Assembly (NCBI GenBank): GCA_964405685.1
Contig: CAYOOP010000010.1
Coordinates: forward strand, 1-41,531
Reading direction: 5' to 3'
DNA length: 41,531 nt
Source of the DNA: CAYOOP01 sp964405685
GTDB taxonomy: Bacteria > Pseudomonadota > Alphaproteobacteria > Rickettsiales > SXRF01
Position numbers and translations under genes: made by a program. The notes under the pieces are model-generated. The model worked only from the letters and a program-made list of their open reading frames with translations. It was not told the origin of the DNA and searched no databases. Below, piece by piece: positions 15,072 to 22,371 of the stretch (within the stretch, counting starts at the first letter, position 1; each line of letters starts with the position of its first letter).

Positions 15072-15961
15072 GCGCCGAGAGAAAATGAGCGTTGAGCTTG
15101 ATTGTGCACTATGGAAGAGAGTGCTATTTCGGCGCTGGGCGCTGCAACTGCGGATTTTGATGTGATAGCGGGAGAATTAAGTTCCAGTTCAATTGCGTGG
15201 TTTAATTGGCGTGTAATAGGGGTAGTGGCTTTCTCCGTTTCAAAAATCTGACCACTTAGAACAGAGTGCGCGAAGTTCATCATACGGTTGGAAATGTAGG
15301 ACATGCGCAGGCCGAACAAGGCGCCGACCATGCCGAATGTTGCCGTGGAGGCTGTAGCAAGTGCCGCTTCGCTTGCAATGGCTTTGGGCAATAAGCCAGT
15401 AAATGCGGTGCTGAGATTAGTGCTAAACACGGCGCCTGTAATGGCACCAAGTGCAACGCCAACCGCCATGGTTTTGAGGTTTGCGTAGCGATTAAACGTT
15501 TCTACCAACGATAGTGGCTTATCTAATTCTTGTTTGGTTGGGTTTGTGTTGGCTTCAATGGTTGCTGCCAATTGCGGGTTCTTCTCACGGATTTTTTCGA
15601 GCTTCTCGCGGCGTTCTTTTTCTTCAAACCCGGCGGCAACGGCAGCGGCGGTGACGCCTACGTCAGCAAAAATGGCAATGCCGAGCATCAGCCCTGCACC
15701 GGCTACCATCGCCGCCGTTGTTGCCGCAACCGTAAGGGTTGGCGCTGCGCCGAGGCCGAGCAATGCGGGAAGGAAAGACAGGGTAGCGCCGACCACGGCG
15801 CCATATGTGCCACCCACTGCCGCGCCCGCCCATAAACCAGAGGTCCGGCCGATCCATGAAGCTTGGTGCACTCGATCGTAATAGGAATCCACCTGCGGCA
15901 GTTTTTTCTGTAGCAGTGCGTATTCTGCAGAATCCTGGGTGCGTGGGGCGGGTGTTTTCAT
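15068..15961 (-). CDS. Glycine-zipper membrane protein B (tandem paralog)
   Basis: This 297-residue protein of unrecognised family has a polar N-terminus, a first pair of Gly/Ala-rich hydrophobic segments (SGLWAGAAVGGTYGAVVGA at about 42-60, and TAAMVAGAGLMLGIAIFADVGV), then a charged helix (EEKERREKLEKIREKNPQ). A second hydrophobic pair follows (VGVALGAITGAVFSTN and TFGMVGALFGLRMSY), then a polar tail. Glycine every fourth residue is the glycine-zipper pattern. The start at 15961 overlaps the stop of the upstream paralog (TGATG), so they are coupled. A longer reading upstream lies inside that paralog and was rejected. Confidence 0.82.
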   Translation of the reverse strand: MKTPAPRTQDSAEYALLQKKLPQVDSYYDRVHQASWIGRTSGLWAGAAVGGTYGAVVGATLSFLPALLGLGAAPTLTVAATTAAMVAGAGLMLGIAIFADVGVTAAAVAAGFEEKERREKLEKIREKNPQLAATIEANTNPTKQELDKPLSLVETFNRYANLKTMAVGVALGAITGAVFSTNLSTAFTGLLPKAIASEAALATASTATFGMVGALFGLRMSYISNRMMNFAHSVLSGQIFETEKATTPITRQLNHAIELELNSPAITSKSAVAAPSAEIALSSIVHNQAQRSFSLGA

Positions 15962-16995
15962 CACTGCCTCATCGCTGTGGTGTGGTCCATGCCAAGCAAT
16001 GCCTGCTTCGCAGCACTTGCGAGTTTGTCGCGGTGTTGGGTGGCTGATAAGATGGGGGATTCGGTGAGGGTGACGTCGGGTGATGGGCTCATGAGCACGC
16101 GCTGCGTGGGGGCGGCCCATTCGTTGGAATGTTGTTCGGGCAGGGCGGCGCGCTCGTGATGGCTTGCGGGCACAATGGGGTTGTAGGTGCGCGTGTGTGC
16201 TTTGCTGGGTGCGCGTTCAGGTTCGGATTTGGAAACCACGCCCATGAACCAGCAATCCGTGACGTCGAACACCGCGCGGAACCAATCGCGGCTGATGCCG
16301 AAGCTGGCACCGATCGCGGCACCTGTGACTGTTAGAGCGAGCGGAACACTGGCTTCGGCAATGCCAACATGCCCAAGCACTTCACCGAGCACTTCTGCGC
16401 CCATGCCTGAAACCCCAAATACTGCGCCTGCCACCGCACCTACGACTGCGCCGATTGCCATGACGGTGGGGTAGATATAGCTGCGGGTTTTGGTGTTGCA
16501 GTGTTCGTCGCAATGGTTGGTGCGGAAATCTTCGGGTTTTAATACGGGGGAATTATCAACAGGCAGCAGTTCCGCATTGGTATTTGTGAGTCTGCCCTTC
16601 AGCGCGCGGATTTCATTTTTCACCTGGCGGAATTGCTCGCGCACATATTCTTTCATCCGCACTTCAGAAATTTCCTGCGTGGCGGCAACGGCGCCCGCGG
16701 CAACGCCAACATTTTCAAATTTTGTTGCACCTTTATACATGCCGAATGCGGCAGATGCAGCGAGTGTCAGCGCAATGGCACCGCCAATTTCAAACCCGCC
16801 GATGGCAAGAAGCGTAAGCGTTGCGCCGCCGATCATCGCGCCGACGGTGCCGCCAATAATAATGCCACCCAGCGTGCCTTTGACCCCGCCTTTATAGGCT
16901 TCCCACCACGCTTTGTGGTAATATGGGCCCTCGGTGGTTTCGGGTTTCCCCTGACTCCGCAATTCCCTGATTTCACTGGCTTCTTCAGAATCCAT
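15961..16995 (-). CDS. Glycine-zipper membrane protein A (tandem paralog)
   Basis: This 344-residue protein repeats the layout of its downstream neighbour: a polar N-terminus, a glycine-zipper hairpin (GGVKGTLGGIIIGGTVGAM and LTLLAIGGFEIGGAIALTL), the phrase FENVGVAAGAVAATQE (compare FADVGVTAAAVAAGFEE in the neighbour), a charged helix, a second hairpin (VMAIGAVVGAVAGAVFG and ALTVTGAAIGASFGI), and a long polar Pro/His-rich tail. Cys/His-rich HCDEHCNTK lies between the hairpins. No signal peptide is visible. The ATG has an AGGG site. A TGTCACA box is at 17062-17075. The function is unknown. Confidence 0.82.
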   Translation of the reverse strand: MDSEEASEIRELRSQGKPETTEGPYYHKAWWEAYKGGVKGTLGGIIIGGTVGAMIGGATLTLLAIGGFEIGGAIALTLAASAAFGMYKGATKFENVGVAAGAVAATQEISEVRMKEYVREQFRQVKNEIRALKGRLTNTNAELLPVDNSPVLKPEDFRTNHCDEHCNTKTRSYIYPTVMAIGAVVGAVAGAVFGVSGMGAEVLGEVLGHVGIAEASVPLALTVTGAAIGASFGISRDWFRAVFDVTDCWFMGVVSKSEPERAPSKAHTRTYNPIVPASHHERAALPEQHSNEWAAPTQRVLMSPSPDVTLTESPILSATQHRDKLASAAKQALLGMDHTTAMRQ

Positions 16996-17061
16996 AACCC
17001 TGGCGCATTTGGTGGTTTTCTACACCCTTTATTGTATGCTTTTTCGCGCCAGTTGAAAGTT

Positions 17062-17075
17062 AAGCTTTTGTGACA
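17062..17075 (-). promoter_or_regulatory. TGTCACA-box 1 (upstream of 16995 gene)
   Basis: On the - strand this reads TGTCACAAAAGCTT, 66 nt before the ATG at 16995. The identical 14-mer occurs before the gene starting at 33167, and near-matches occur before 40247 and 40700. A TACAAT -10-like hexamer follows 25 nt after the box. It is inferred to be an activator site or alternative promoter element. Confidence 0.5.
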
Positions 17076-17094
17076 GCGGGGTTAAAGTCAGGGC

Positions 17095-17140
17095 TTTACA
17101 GCTGATGTAGAATCGTCTATAATGACTAGTCAGACTAGTT
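17095..17140 (+). promoter_or_regulatory. Promoter and palindromic operator of the Phd/VapC pair
   Basis: TTTACA (17095-17100), a 17-nt spacer and a perfect TATAAT (17118-17123) form a strong sigma-70 promoter. The -10 box runs into the palindrome TGACTAGTCA (17123-17132) and a second GACTAGT copy 9 nt further on. Two half-sites at one-turn spacing over the start point fit the autorepressor sites of Phd-type antitoxins. AGGAG at 17141 is the ribosome-binding site. Confidence 0.75.
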
Positions 17141-17151
17141 AGGAGTGACGT

Positions 17152-17421
17152 ATGCAAACATGGCAATTACAGGAAGCCAAAGCCAAATTGAGCGAGCTAG
17201 TGCGCGCTGCAGCCAAGGAACCGCAGGTGATTACGGTGCGCGGCAAGGAAGAGGTGGTGGTCATGTCGCGACAGGAATATGAGGAGATGAGCGGAGATGA
17301 GGAGTCTTTACTTGATTTCTTACGTCGTTCGCCGCTTTGCGGGGTAGATTTAGATCTCCGCCGTAATCCTTCCAAAGGGAGGCCACCCATCGATTTCAAT
17401 TCGTTTGTAGGCGAGGAATAG
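17152..17421 (+). CDS. Phd/YefM-type antitoxin
   Basis: This 89-residue protein reads WQLQEAKAKLSELVRAAAKEPQVITVRGKEEVVVMSRQEYEEM, the typical N-terminal DNA-binding fold of Phd/YefM antitoxins, followed by a C-terminal tail (DFLRRSPLCGVDL) likely to wrap the toxin. It is expected to neutralise the PIN RNase encoded one base downstream and to repress its own promoter at the palindrome upstream. The start has AGGAG at a good distance. Confidence 0.93.
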   Translation: MQTWQLQEAKAKLSELVRAAAKEPQVITVRGKEEVVVMSRQEYEEMSGDEESLLDFLRRSPLCGVDLDLRRNPSKGRPPIDFNSFVGEE

Positions 17422-17422
17422 C

Positions 17423-17839
17423 GTGTATCTGCTTGACACCAATGTGCTGAGCGAACCCACCAAGCGGGAAGCGGACCCGAAAGTGATAGGGTGGTACGAG
17501 CGTGTGGCACATGAAGCGCTTTATATCAGCGTGCTAACACTCGGAGAAATTCGTAAAGGTGTTGAAACTTTGCCCGAAGGAAAGCGTCGCAGTCTGCTTG
17601 AGCAATGGTTGGTGATAGATGTGCCGCACCGCATGCGTGGGCGTATCTTACCGGTAGATGAGCGCGTGGTGGACGTGTGGGGCAAGATTGAAGCAAGGAC
17701 GGAACGGCACATGCTGGTGGTCGATGGGTTAATTGCAGCCACCGCCATTGTCCACCATCTTCCACTAGTGACACGCAATATACGAGATTTCAAACGCATC
17801 CCTAATTTGGTGCTCATTAACCCCTGGGAGGAAGTATGA
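17423..17839 (+). CDS. vapC: VapC-type PIN-domain toxin
   Basis: This 138-residue PIN nuclease keeps the acidic quartet: Asp5 (YLLDTN), Glu42 (LGEIRKG), Asp101 (VVDGLIAATA) and Asp122 (RNIRDF). VapC toxins cut specific RNAs (often initiator tRNA or 23S rRNA) with Mg or Mn. The start is GTG at 17423, one base after the antitoxin stop, with GAGGAA upstream. Its end overlaps the epimerase start (ATGA), an unusual coupling of a toxin to a metabolic gene. Confidence 0.93.
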   Translation: MYLLDTNVLSEPTKREADPKVIGWYERVAHEALYISVLTLGEIRKGVETLPEGKRRSLLEQWLVIDVPHRMRGRILPVDERVVDVWGKIEARTERHMLVVDGLIAATAIVHHLPLVTRNIRDFKRIPNLVLINPWEEV

Positions 17840-18240
17840 TCGGGAAACTAAACCACGTAGCCATTGCCGTGCCGGATTTAGAAGCTGCTTCTAATCTCTA
17901 CCGCACTGTGCTTGGGGCCAATGTTTCTGCACCTCAAGCCGTGCCGGAGCATGGCGTGACGGTCGTGTTTATTACCCTGCCAAACACCAAAATTGAGCTG
18001 CTCCACCCTCTGGGTGAAAACTCACCCATCGCTCCGTTTCTAGCGAAAAACCCCTCCGGCGGTATGCACCATATCTGCTTTGAAGTTGAAGATATTATCG
18101 CCGCTCGGGACAAGCTCAAAGCCGAAGGGGCACGGGTCTTAGGCGACGGTGAGCCCAAAATCGGCGCGCATGGCAAGCCCGTTTTATTCCTCCACCCCAA
18201 GGATTTCTGCGGTACGCTGGTGGAGATTGAGCAAATATAA
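17836..18240 (+). CDS. mce: Methylmalonyl-CoA epimerase
   Basis: The 134-residue VOC-fold enzyme interconverts the two epimers of methylmalonyl-CoA in propionyl-CoA use. LNHVAIAVPDLEAASNLYRTVLGA opens the first half and GGMHHICFEVEDIIAARDKLKAEGAR the second. Metal ligands are likely His7, His79 and Glu130 (LVEIEQI), with Glu54 at the fourth site. VLFLHPKDFCGTLVEI is the family end. It starts inside the vapC stop codon (ATGA) and is probably co-transcribed with the toxin genes unless a promoter lies within vapC. Confidence 0.93.
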   Translation: MIGKLNHVAIAVPDLEAASNLYRTVLGANVSAPQAVPEHGVTVVFITLPNTKIELLHPLGENSPIAPFLAKNPSGGMHHICFEVEDIIAARDKLKAEGARVLGDGEPKIGAHGKPVLFLHPKDFCGTLVEIEQI

Positions 18241-18361
18241 ACGTCATTGCGAGCGTAAGCGAAGCAATCCAGAGTCTCTCCCATCCGATCCGAACAAATC
18301 GTTGACCGACGTCCAGTCTTCTGCCAGTGATCAAGCAAAGATCGCAGGGAGGCGGTCCGAG

Positions 18362-18712
18362 ATGTCGGAAGCAGAGGGAAAAGAATGGAGTAAACGGTAC
18401 AGTTGGGCGGCGTGTCGCGAACCGTATAAAACCGAGCTCGACACGATCGGCAGCCACTGGATCGAGGGGAGTCTGTCCAACGAGGAGCTGGCCTTCGAAG
18501 CCGTCCAAATGCTATCCGAACTGGAATGGGTCAGTCAGCCCGATGCGGCCAGCCGGCAAATCCGACTGGATGACGTGATTTCCCAAGTAAAAATGTTGAC
18601 GAAGGCGATGCTCGCCGTCAGCGAACGACCCGCGGCACTCCAGACGCCCACCTTGCGGCGCCAGGCACTGGATTACCTGAGTCCGAAACAGGGGCTCGAA
18701 CCCGGTCAGTAA
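18362..18712 (+). CDS. Unrecognised 116-aa cargo protein
   Basis: This 116-residue acidic, mainly helical protein starts at an ATG preceded by a strong GGGAGG site 9 nt upstream. Recognisable stretches are KEWSKRYSWAACREPYKTEL, HWIEGSLSNEELAFEAVQML and RQIRLDDVISQVKMLTKAML. There is no membrane segment, signal peptide or known motif. The whole gene lies inside the split palindrome. Its codon choice is richer in GC than neighbouring genes, which suggests import. In its source genome it probably faced the sigma-factor gene whose 3' end survives next to it. Confidence 0.65.
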   Translation: MSEAEGKEWSKRYSWAACREPYKTELDTIGSHWIEGSLSNEELAFEAVQMLSELEWVSQPDAASRQIRLDDVISQVKMLTKAMLAVSERPAALQTPTLRRQALDYLSPKQGLEPGQ

Positions 18713-18744
18713 CGCCAAGCTCGGCGCCCCGACTGCTTCCTCAC

Positions 18745-18858
18745 TCAATACGGCAGCAGATGCAACAGCTGCTGCCGTGCCCGGTGCAGATGAACGCGGA
18801 ACGTCCCTACCTCGATCTCCAGCTGAGCGGCGATGTCGCGATAGCTCCAGCCGCGATA
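18745..18858 (-). pseudogene. C-terminal fragment of an ECF-type sigma factor (region 4)
   Basis: Reading the - strand from 18858 gives YRGWSYRDIAAQLEIEVGTF, then RVHLHRARQQLLHLLPY and TGA. This is the helix-turn-helix of sigma region 4 (usual form GLSYREIAEALGISVGTVKSRLHRARQRL). Everything upstream (region 2 and the start) is missing; the fragment begins exactly where the palindrome arm ends. It cannot make a working sigma factor. Confidence 0.7.
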
Positions 18859-18948
18859 CTGGATGCTTCGTTGGCGTTGCCTCCTCGCAATGACGAGTTT
18901 CATCAAACCTTCACATTTCTACCCTCTGTTTTTAGGTAGAATGGTTGA

Positions 18949-20043
18949 ATGGAAGAGAACCAAACATCCGAGACCGAAGAGTTCGGCAGTTTTGCTGATT
19001 ATGTAGCCAATCGCCTCACGCCGCTCTTCAAACGTGCGGAGATAAAAGAACCTTCCAAGGGGTTTATGGAAGGCATTGTGGAGATGTTCACGGGCAGATC
19101 AGAGCCCAACATCTGGTCCGAACAGAATGAAGCGCTGAAAGAGACCATCGACCAACTCAAGCAGTTGAATGAAAAAGTGGCGAGTGGCTATGCGCTCGAT
19201 GCGGAAGAAAAGAAAACGCTGAATGCATTGCAAGAACGCCTACAGTTGATGAAACGCGCGGTAGAACTGTATGATAAGCAAAGCGGCCCGTTGACCGATG
19301 CAGAACTTCGCAAAGACCTCACCAAGTCCATTGCACTCATCGATGATGCTTTGGCGCAAGTTGTTACGATTCAAGAGGTGTTGAGAAAACAGGAAGAGCC
19401 AGCTGAGAATACTGGCCAGGCGAACGCTAATCAAAGCAACACCAATCAGGCCAATGCCGATCAAGGCAAGGGCAGGGAATTGAGTGCGGAAACAAGCGAA
19501 GAAAAGAAAGTGGAGCCAGACCCGTTGGCGAAACAAAAACAAGAATTGAAACGTATGTTTATAGAATCGCAGATACAGCAAGGTATCGTTGACAGCCAAG
19601 CGGAGCAGAATTGGCAACTTGTGCAGGACACGCTCAAGAATCCGCTGGCAATTGCGAACGCAACCCGCGCGGTGATTTCTCAGATGAATATGTTTACAGC
19701 GCAGGAAAATAGCAAAATGCATGCGGCCACGGTGGGAGTTGCCGCTGCGGGCCTCGGCAATTTTGCGCCGCTGCTTAAAATTGCCATCACTGAAGCAGGG
19801 AAAAGCTTGCTCGGCACAACGCCCGTTGCTGGAACAGAACGAGGTGAGGCGGTGATTCAACATGTTCCTAATGATCTTCCATCCGTTGCACCGAACTCGG
19901 GCATGGGAATGGGAGGGAAATATAAAAGAGATAACGGTTTGCTAGATGCCGCGCCGGGTGGTTTTGATTTACCGGCAGATGCACTGCGTCCAACGAATAT
20001 TCCTTTTCCTGGCAATTCGCCTGGCGGGCTTAACCGGCGCTAA
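18949..20043 (+). CDS. Unrecognised coiled-coil protein with Asn/Gln repeat linker
   Basis: This 364-residue protein has an acidic N-terminus, a long helical stretch (about 60-150: LKETIDQLKQLNEKVASGYALDAEEKKTLNALQERLQ in pieces), then a linker of Asn/Gln/Ala repeats (QANANQSNTNQANADQ, about 158-173). A second helical part (about 190-260) and a short hydrophobic segment (VGVAAAGLGNFAPLL) follow, then a Gly/Pro-rich tail. It starts at the ATG at 18949; no Shine-Dalgarno sequence is evident, and TAGAAT at 18937 would give a very short or absent leader. TCTACC...GGTAGA forms an inverted repeat upstream. It ends back to back with ugd. No family is recognised. Confidence 0.8.
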   Translation: MEENQTSETEEFGSFADYVANRLTPLFKRAEIKEPSKGFMEGIVEMFTGRSEPNIWSEQNEALKETIDQLKQLNEKVASGYALDAEEKKTLNALQERLQLMKRAVELYDKQSGPLTDAELRKDLTKSIALIDDALAQVVTIQEVLRKQEEPAENTGQANANQSNTNQANADQGKGRELSAETSEEKKVEPDPLAKQKQELKRMFIESQIQQGIVDSQAEQNWQLVQDTLKNPLAIANATRAVISQMNMFTAQENSKMHAATVGVAAAGLGNFAPLLKIAITEAGKSLLGTTPVAGTERGEAVIQHVPNDLPSVAPNSGMGMGGKYKRDNGLLDAAPGGFDLPADALRPTNIPFPGNSPGGLNRR

Positions 20044-21315
20044 TTAAACGCCCAATCCAATATAATTCACGCCCGCGCTGCGCATGACATTCGCATCGTA
20101 TACATTGCGCAGGTCGACCACCGTTTTGCCTTTGAAGGTGGCAGGGGTGAGGGATTTAAATTCGTCCCATTCAGTGAGTATCACCACGGCGTCAGCATTC
20201 TTCAGCGCGTCTTCCGTGCTGGCGGCATAGGTGAGTTGCGGCATGAGTTTCTGGGCTTCGTGCATGCCTTCGGGGTCATACGCCACTACGTTTGCGCCGG
20301 CGGCAACCAGTGGCGGGAGAATGGCGAGGCTGGCGGCTTCGCGCATGTCATCGGTTGCGGGTTTGAAGGTGAGGCCTAAGGCAGCGATGGTTTTGCCGCT
20401 GACGTGGCCACCCAGTGCGCGGGTGATTTTGGCGACCATGCGTTTCATATGCGAATCGTTGCTGCTGATGACGGCATCGACGATGTGCGAATTAAGGCCG
20501 AGGGAGTGGCCGATGGAGCTGAGCGCCAGCGTGTCTTTCGGGAAGCACGAACCGCCAATGCCGGGGCCGGGGCGCAGGAATTCTGGGCCGATGCGCGGGT
20601 CGAGACCCATGCCCTTCGCCACATCCAGCACGTTGGCGCCGAAGCGATCGCACAAATCTGCCATCTCGTTGATGAAGGCGACTTTGACGGCGAGCAGGCT
20701 GTTGGCGGCGTATTTCGTCATCTCTGCGCTTTCGGGCGAGGTGAAGAGGAGGGGAAATTTTTTGTCGATAAAGGGTTTGTAGAGTTTTTCCATCACGGGT
20801 TTTGCTTTGTCGCTGCTCAGGCCAATCACGATGCGGTCCGGCTGCATGAAATCGCGAATCGCGCGGCCTTCACGCAAAAATTCGGGGTTGGAGACGATGG
20901 CATTATTGGGAAGCATCGCTTGCGTTTTAGCGTTTGTGCCCATCGGTACGGTGGATTTAATTAGCACTACTTGGCCCGGCGCGATGATGGGTTTTAGCGT
21001 CTCCACGACCCCAAATAACGCCTTCATATCCGGCATGCCTGACGATGGATCCGGCGGTGTTCCTACTGCAATCATAATCACATCTGCATCTTTGATACCG
21101 GTTGCGATATCTTCAGCGAAAGTGAGGCGACCGGCTCCCGTTTGCTCGTGCATCAATTCGTCGAGGCCGGGTTCATAGATGGGGGATTTGCCTTGTTTGA
21201 GATCCGCGATTTTTGCTGTGTCGCGATCAATACAGCAGACGTCCACGCCAACGGCGGAAAGCCCCACGCCGCTGACCAGGCCCACATATCCCGTGCCGAT
21301 GACTGCAAGTTTCAT
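20044..21315 (-). CDS. ugd: UDP-glucose 6-dehydrogenase
   Basis: The 423-residue enzyme oxidises UDP-glucose to UDP-glucuronate with two NAD+. The NAD motif MKLAVIGTGYVGLVSG (GxGxxG at residues 7-12) opens the protein. IKSTVPMGTN and SNPEFLREGRAIRDFMQPDRIVIG lie in the middle. The catalytic Cys257 is in GPGIGGSCFPKDT, and LTFKPATDDMREAASL marks the C-terminal domain. galU, which makes its substrate, is upstream on the same strand, separated by a palindromic repeat. Together they supply sugar acids for capsule or lipopolysaccharide. Confidence 0.97.
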   Translation of the reverse strand: MKLAVIGTGYVGLVSGVGLSAVGVDVCCIDRDTAKIADLKQGKSPIYEPGLDELMHEQTGAGRLTFAEDIATGIKDADVIMIAVGTPPDPSSGMPDMKALFGVVETLKPIIAPGQVVLIKSTVPMGTNAKTQAMLPNNAIVSNPEFLREGRAIRDFMQPDRIVIGLSSDKAKPVMEKLYKPFIDKKFPLLFTSPESAEMTKYAANSLLAVKVAFINEMADLCDRFGANVLDVAKGMGLDPRIGPEFLRPGPGIGGSCFPKDTLALSSIGHSLGLNSHIVDAVISSNDSHMKRMVAKITRALGGHVSGKTIAALGLTFKPATDDMREAASLAILPPLVAAGANVVAYDPEGMHEAQKLMPQLTYAASTEDALKNADAVVILTEWDEFKSLTPATFKGKTVVDLRNVYDANVMRSAGVNYIGLGV

Positions 21316-21321
21316 ATGCTT

Positions 21322-21423
21322 GTCATCCCGGCGCAGGCCGGGATCCAGGCCTTTGCGTTTGAGATTTTTATCTGTTTGCGGCGAGGACTCGCCGCGCTGG
21401 ATCCCGGCCTGCGCCGGGATGAC
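21322..21423. repeat. GTCATCCCGG palindromic repeat (galU-ugd)
   Basis: The arms GTCATCCCGGCGCAGGCCGG and its inverted copy ending CCGGGATGAC enclose about 50 bp, which themselves contain GCGGCGAGGACTCGCCGC. The element fills the galU-ugd gap, ending 7 nt before the ugd start codon. It is nearly the same sequence as 41129-41227. Confidence 0.85.
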
Positions 21424-21436
21424 ACGTAAGGTTTGC

Positions 21437-22321
21437 TCATTTCAACAACTCTCTCAACCCAGGCAGCAATTGTGGTTTTACTTCCGGGCGGGCGAGTGCA
21501 TAGGCGACATTCGCTTCCACAAACCCGCTCAAATGGCCGCAGTCGAAGCGTTTGCCGTCGAAGCGGAAGCCGTGCACGTTTTGGCCTTTGCTTAAGCTGT
21601 TGATTGCATCGGTGAGTTGAATCTCCCCACCTGCGCCGGCTTTGGTGCTTTCCAAGACTTTGAAAATTTCCGGCTGCAAAATATAGCGGCCGATGACGGA
21701 GAGGGTAGAGGGCGCTACTTCAGGCTTGGGTTTTTCGACCAGGCCTTTGGCTTTGGTGAGGCGTGGGTCGGCATTTTTTGCATCCTTATCAATATCGATA
21801 ATGCCGTAAGAAGCGGTTTGTTCGCGCGGCACATCCATGACGCCGAGCATATTCCCGCCGGTATAGGCGTCGACCATTTGTTTAAGGCAGGGGGTATCGG
21901 CAAGCACCATGTCATCCGCCAGAATCACGGCGAAGGGCTCGTCCTGAATCCAGTTGCGGGCGCACCATACGGCGTGGCCGAGGCCGAGGGGCTCTTGCTG
22001 GCGGGTGAAAATAATACTTCCGGCCTCCGGCAGCCAATCCTTCGTGCGTTCCAGCTCCAGAGCCTTATTTTTCTCAGAAAGCACGCTTTGGAGCTCGTAG
22101 CTGTGGTCAAAATGGTTCATAATGGCGTTTTTGTTGCGCCCGGTGACGAAGATAAACCGCTCAATGCCCGCTGCCCGCGCTTCTTCAAAGGCATAGTGGA
22201 TGATGGGGGTATCAACCACCGGGAGCATTTCCTTGGGCATGGACTTGGTGGCAGGCAAAAACCGTGTGCCAAGGCCCCCAACGGGGAAAACACAGGTGCG
22301 GATGGGCGTTTTATTTGACAT
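21437..22321 (-). CDS. galU: UTP-glucose-1-phosphate uridylyltransferase
   Basis: The 294-residue enzyme makes UDP-glucose from UTP and glucose-1-phosphate. The nucleotide site is VFPVGGLGTRFLPATKSMPKEMLPV (about 12-36), followed by the RFIFVTGRNKNAIMNHFD segment, then LGLGHAVWCARNW and FAVILADDM (the metal-binding Asp), and GEIQLTDAI. It pairs with ugd downstream. The start codon abuts an inverted repeat in the 5' leader and has no clear Shine-Dalgarno sequence. Confidence 0.97.
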   Translation of the reverse strand: MSNKTPIRTCVFPVGGLGTRFLPATKSMPKEMLPVVDTPIIHYAFEEARAAGIERFIFVTGRNKNAIMNHFDHSYELQSVLSEKNKALELERTKDWLPEAGSIIFTRQQEPLGLGHAVWCARNWIQDEPFAVILADDMVLADTPCLKQMVDAYTGGNMLGVMDVPREQTASYGIIDIDKDAKNADPRLTKAKGLVEKPKPEVAPSTLSVIGRYILQPEIFKVLESTKAGAGGEIQLTDAINSLSKGQNVHGFRFDGKRFDCGHLSGFVEANVAYALARPEVKPQLLPGLRELLK

Positions 22322-22350
22322 AGGCGGGCAACTTAAGCGTCAAACCGCCT
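22322..22350 (-). promoter_or_regulatory. Inverted repeat in the galU 5' leader
   Basis: On the - strand AGGCGG (22350-22345) and CCGCCT (22327-22322) can pair across a 17-nt loop, with CCGCCT touching the galU ATG. AGGCGG is the only Shine-Dalgarno-like sequence nearby, so folding would bring it close to the start or hide it. This could be a translational control element or a chance feature. Confidence 0.35.
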
Positions 22351-22371
22351 GAAAGTCAAAAGATTCTTAGC

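Larger units (their letters stand above)
18243..18894. mobile_element. GTCATTGCGAG palindrome split by about 590 bp of cargo
   Basis: The left end GTCATTGCGAGCG...CGAAGCAATCCAG (18243-18272) and the right end CTGGATGCTTCG...CTCGCAATGAC (18859-18894) are the two arms of the same palindrome that occurs compactly at 34229-34294 and 36855-36931. Between the arms, where other copies have only a short loop, lie 586 bp (18273-18858) with a complete small gene and a sigma-factor fragment that stops flush with the arm. The cargo looks more GC-rich than its surroundings. No transposase is present. Confidence 0.7.

Noticed and set aside
16490..17073. Open frames antisense to the glycine-zipper genes
   Set aside because: They mirror Gly/Ala-rich codons, giving Ser/Pro/Cys-rich products; the - strand genes have ribosome sites and paralogy.
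18512..18748. 78-codon - strand frame overlapping the cargo gene
   Set aside because: No ribosome-binding site and no family pattern; the + strand gene has GGGAGG and better codon use.
18859..18885. Extending the sigma fragment upstream into the repeat arm (RQRQRSIQ)
   Set aside because: It resembles a region 4 start, but the sequence is the standard palindrome arm and the spacing to YRGWSYRDIA is two residues short, so it is probably coincidence.
20231..20964. Long open frames antisense to ugd
   Set aside because: ugd has all family motifs in frame; the antisense frames have biased composition and no start signals.
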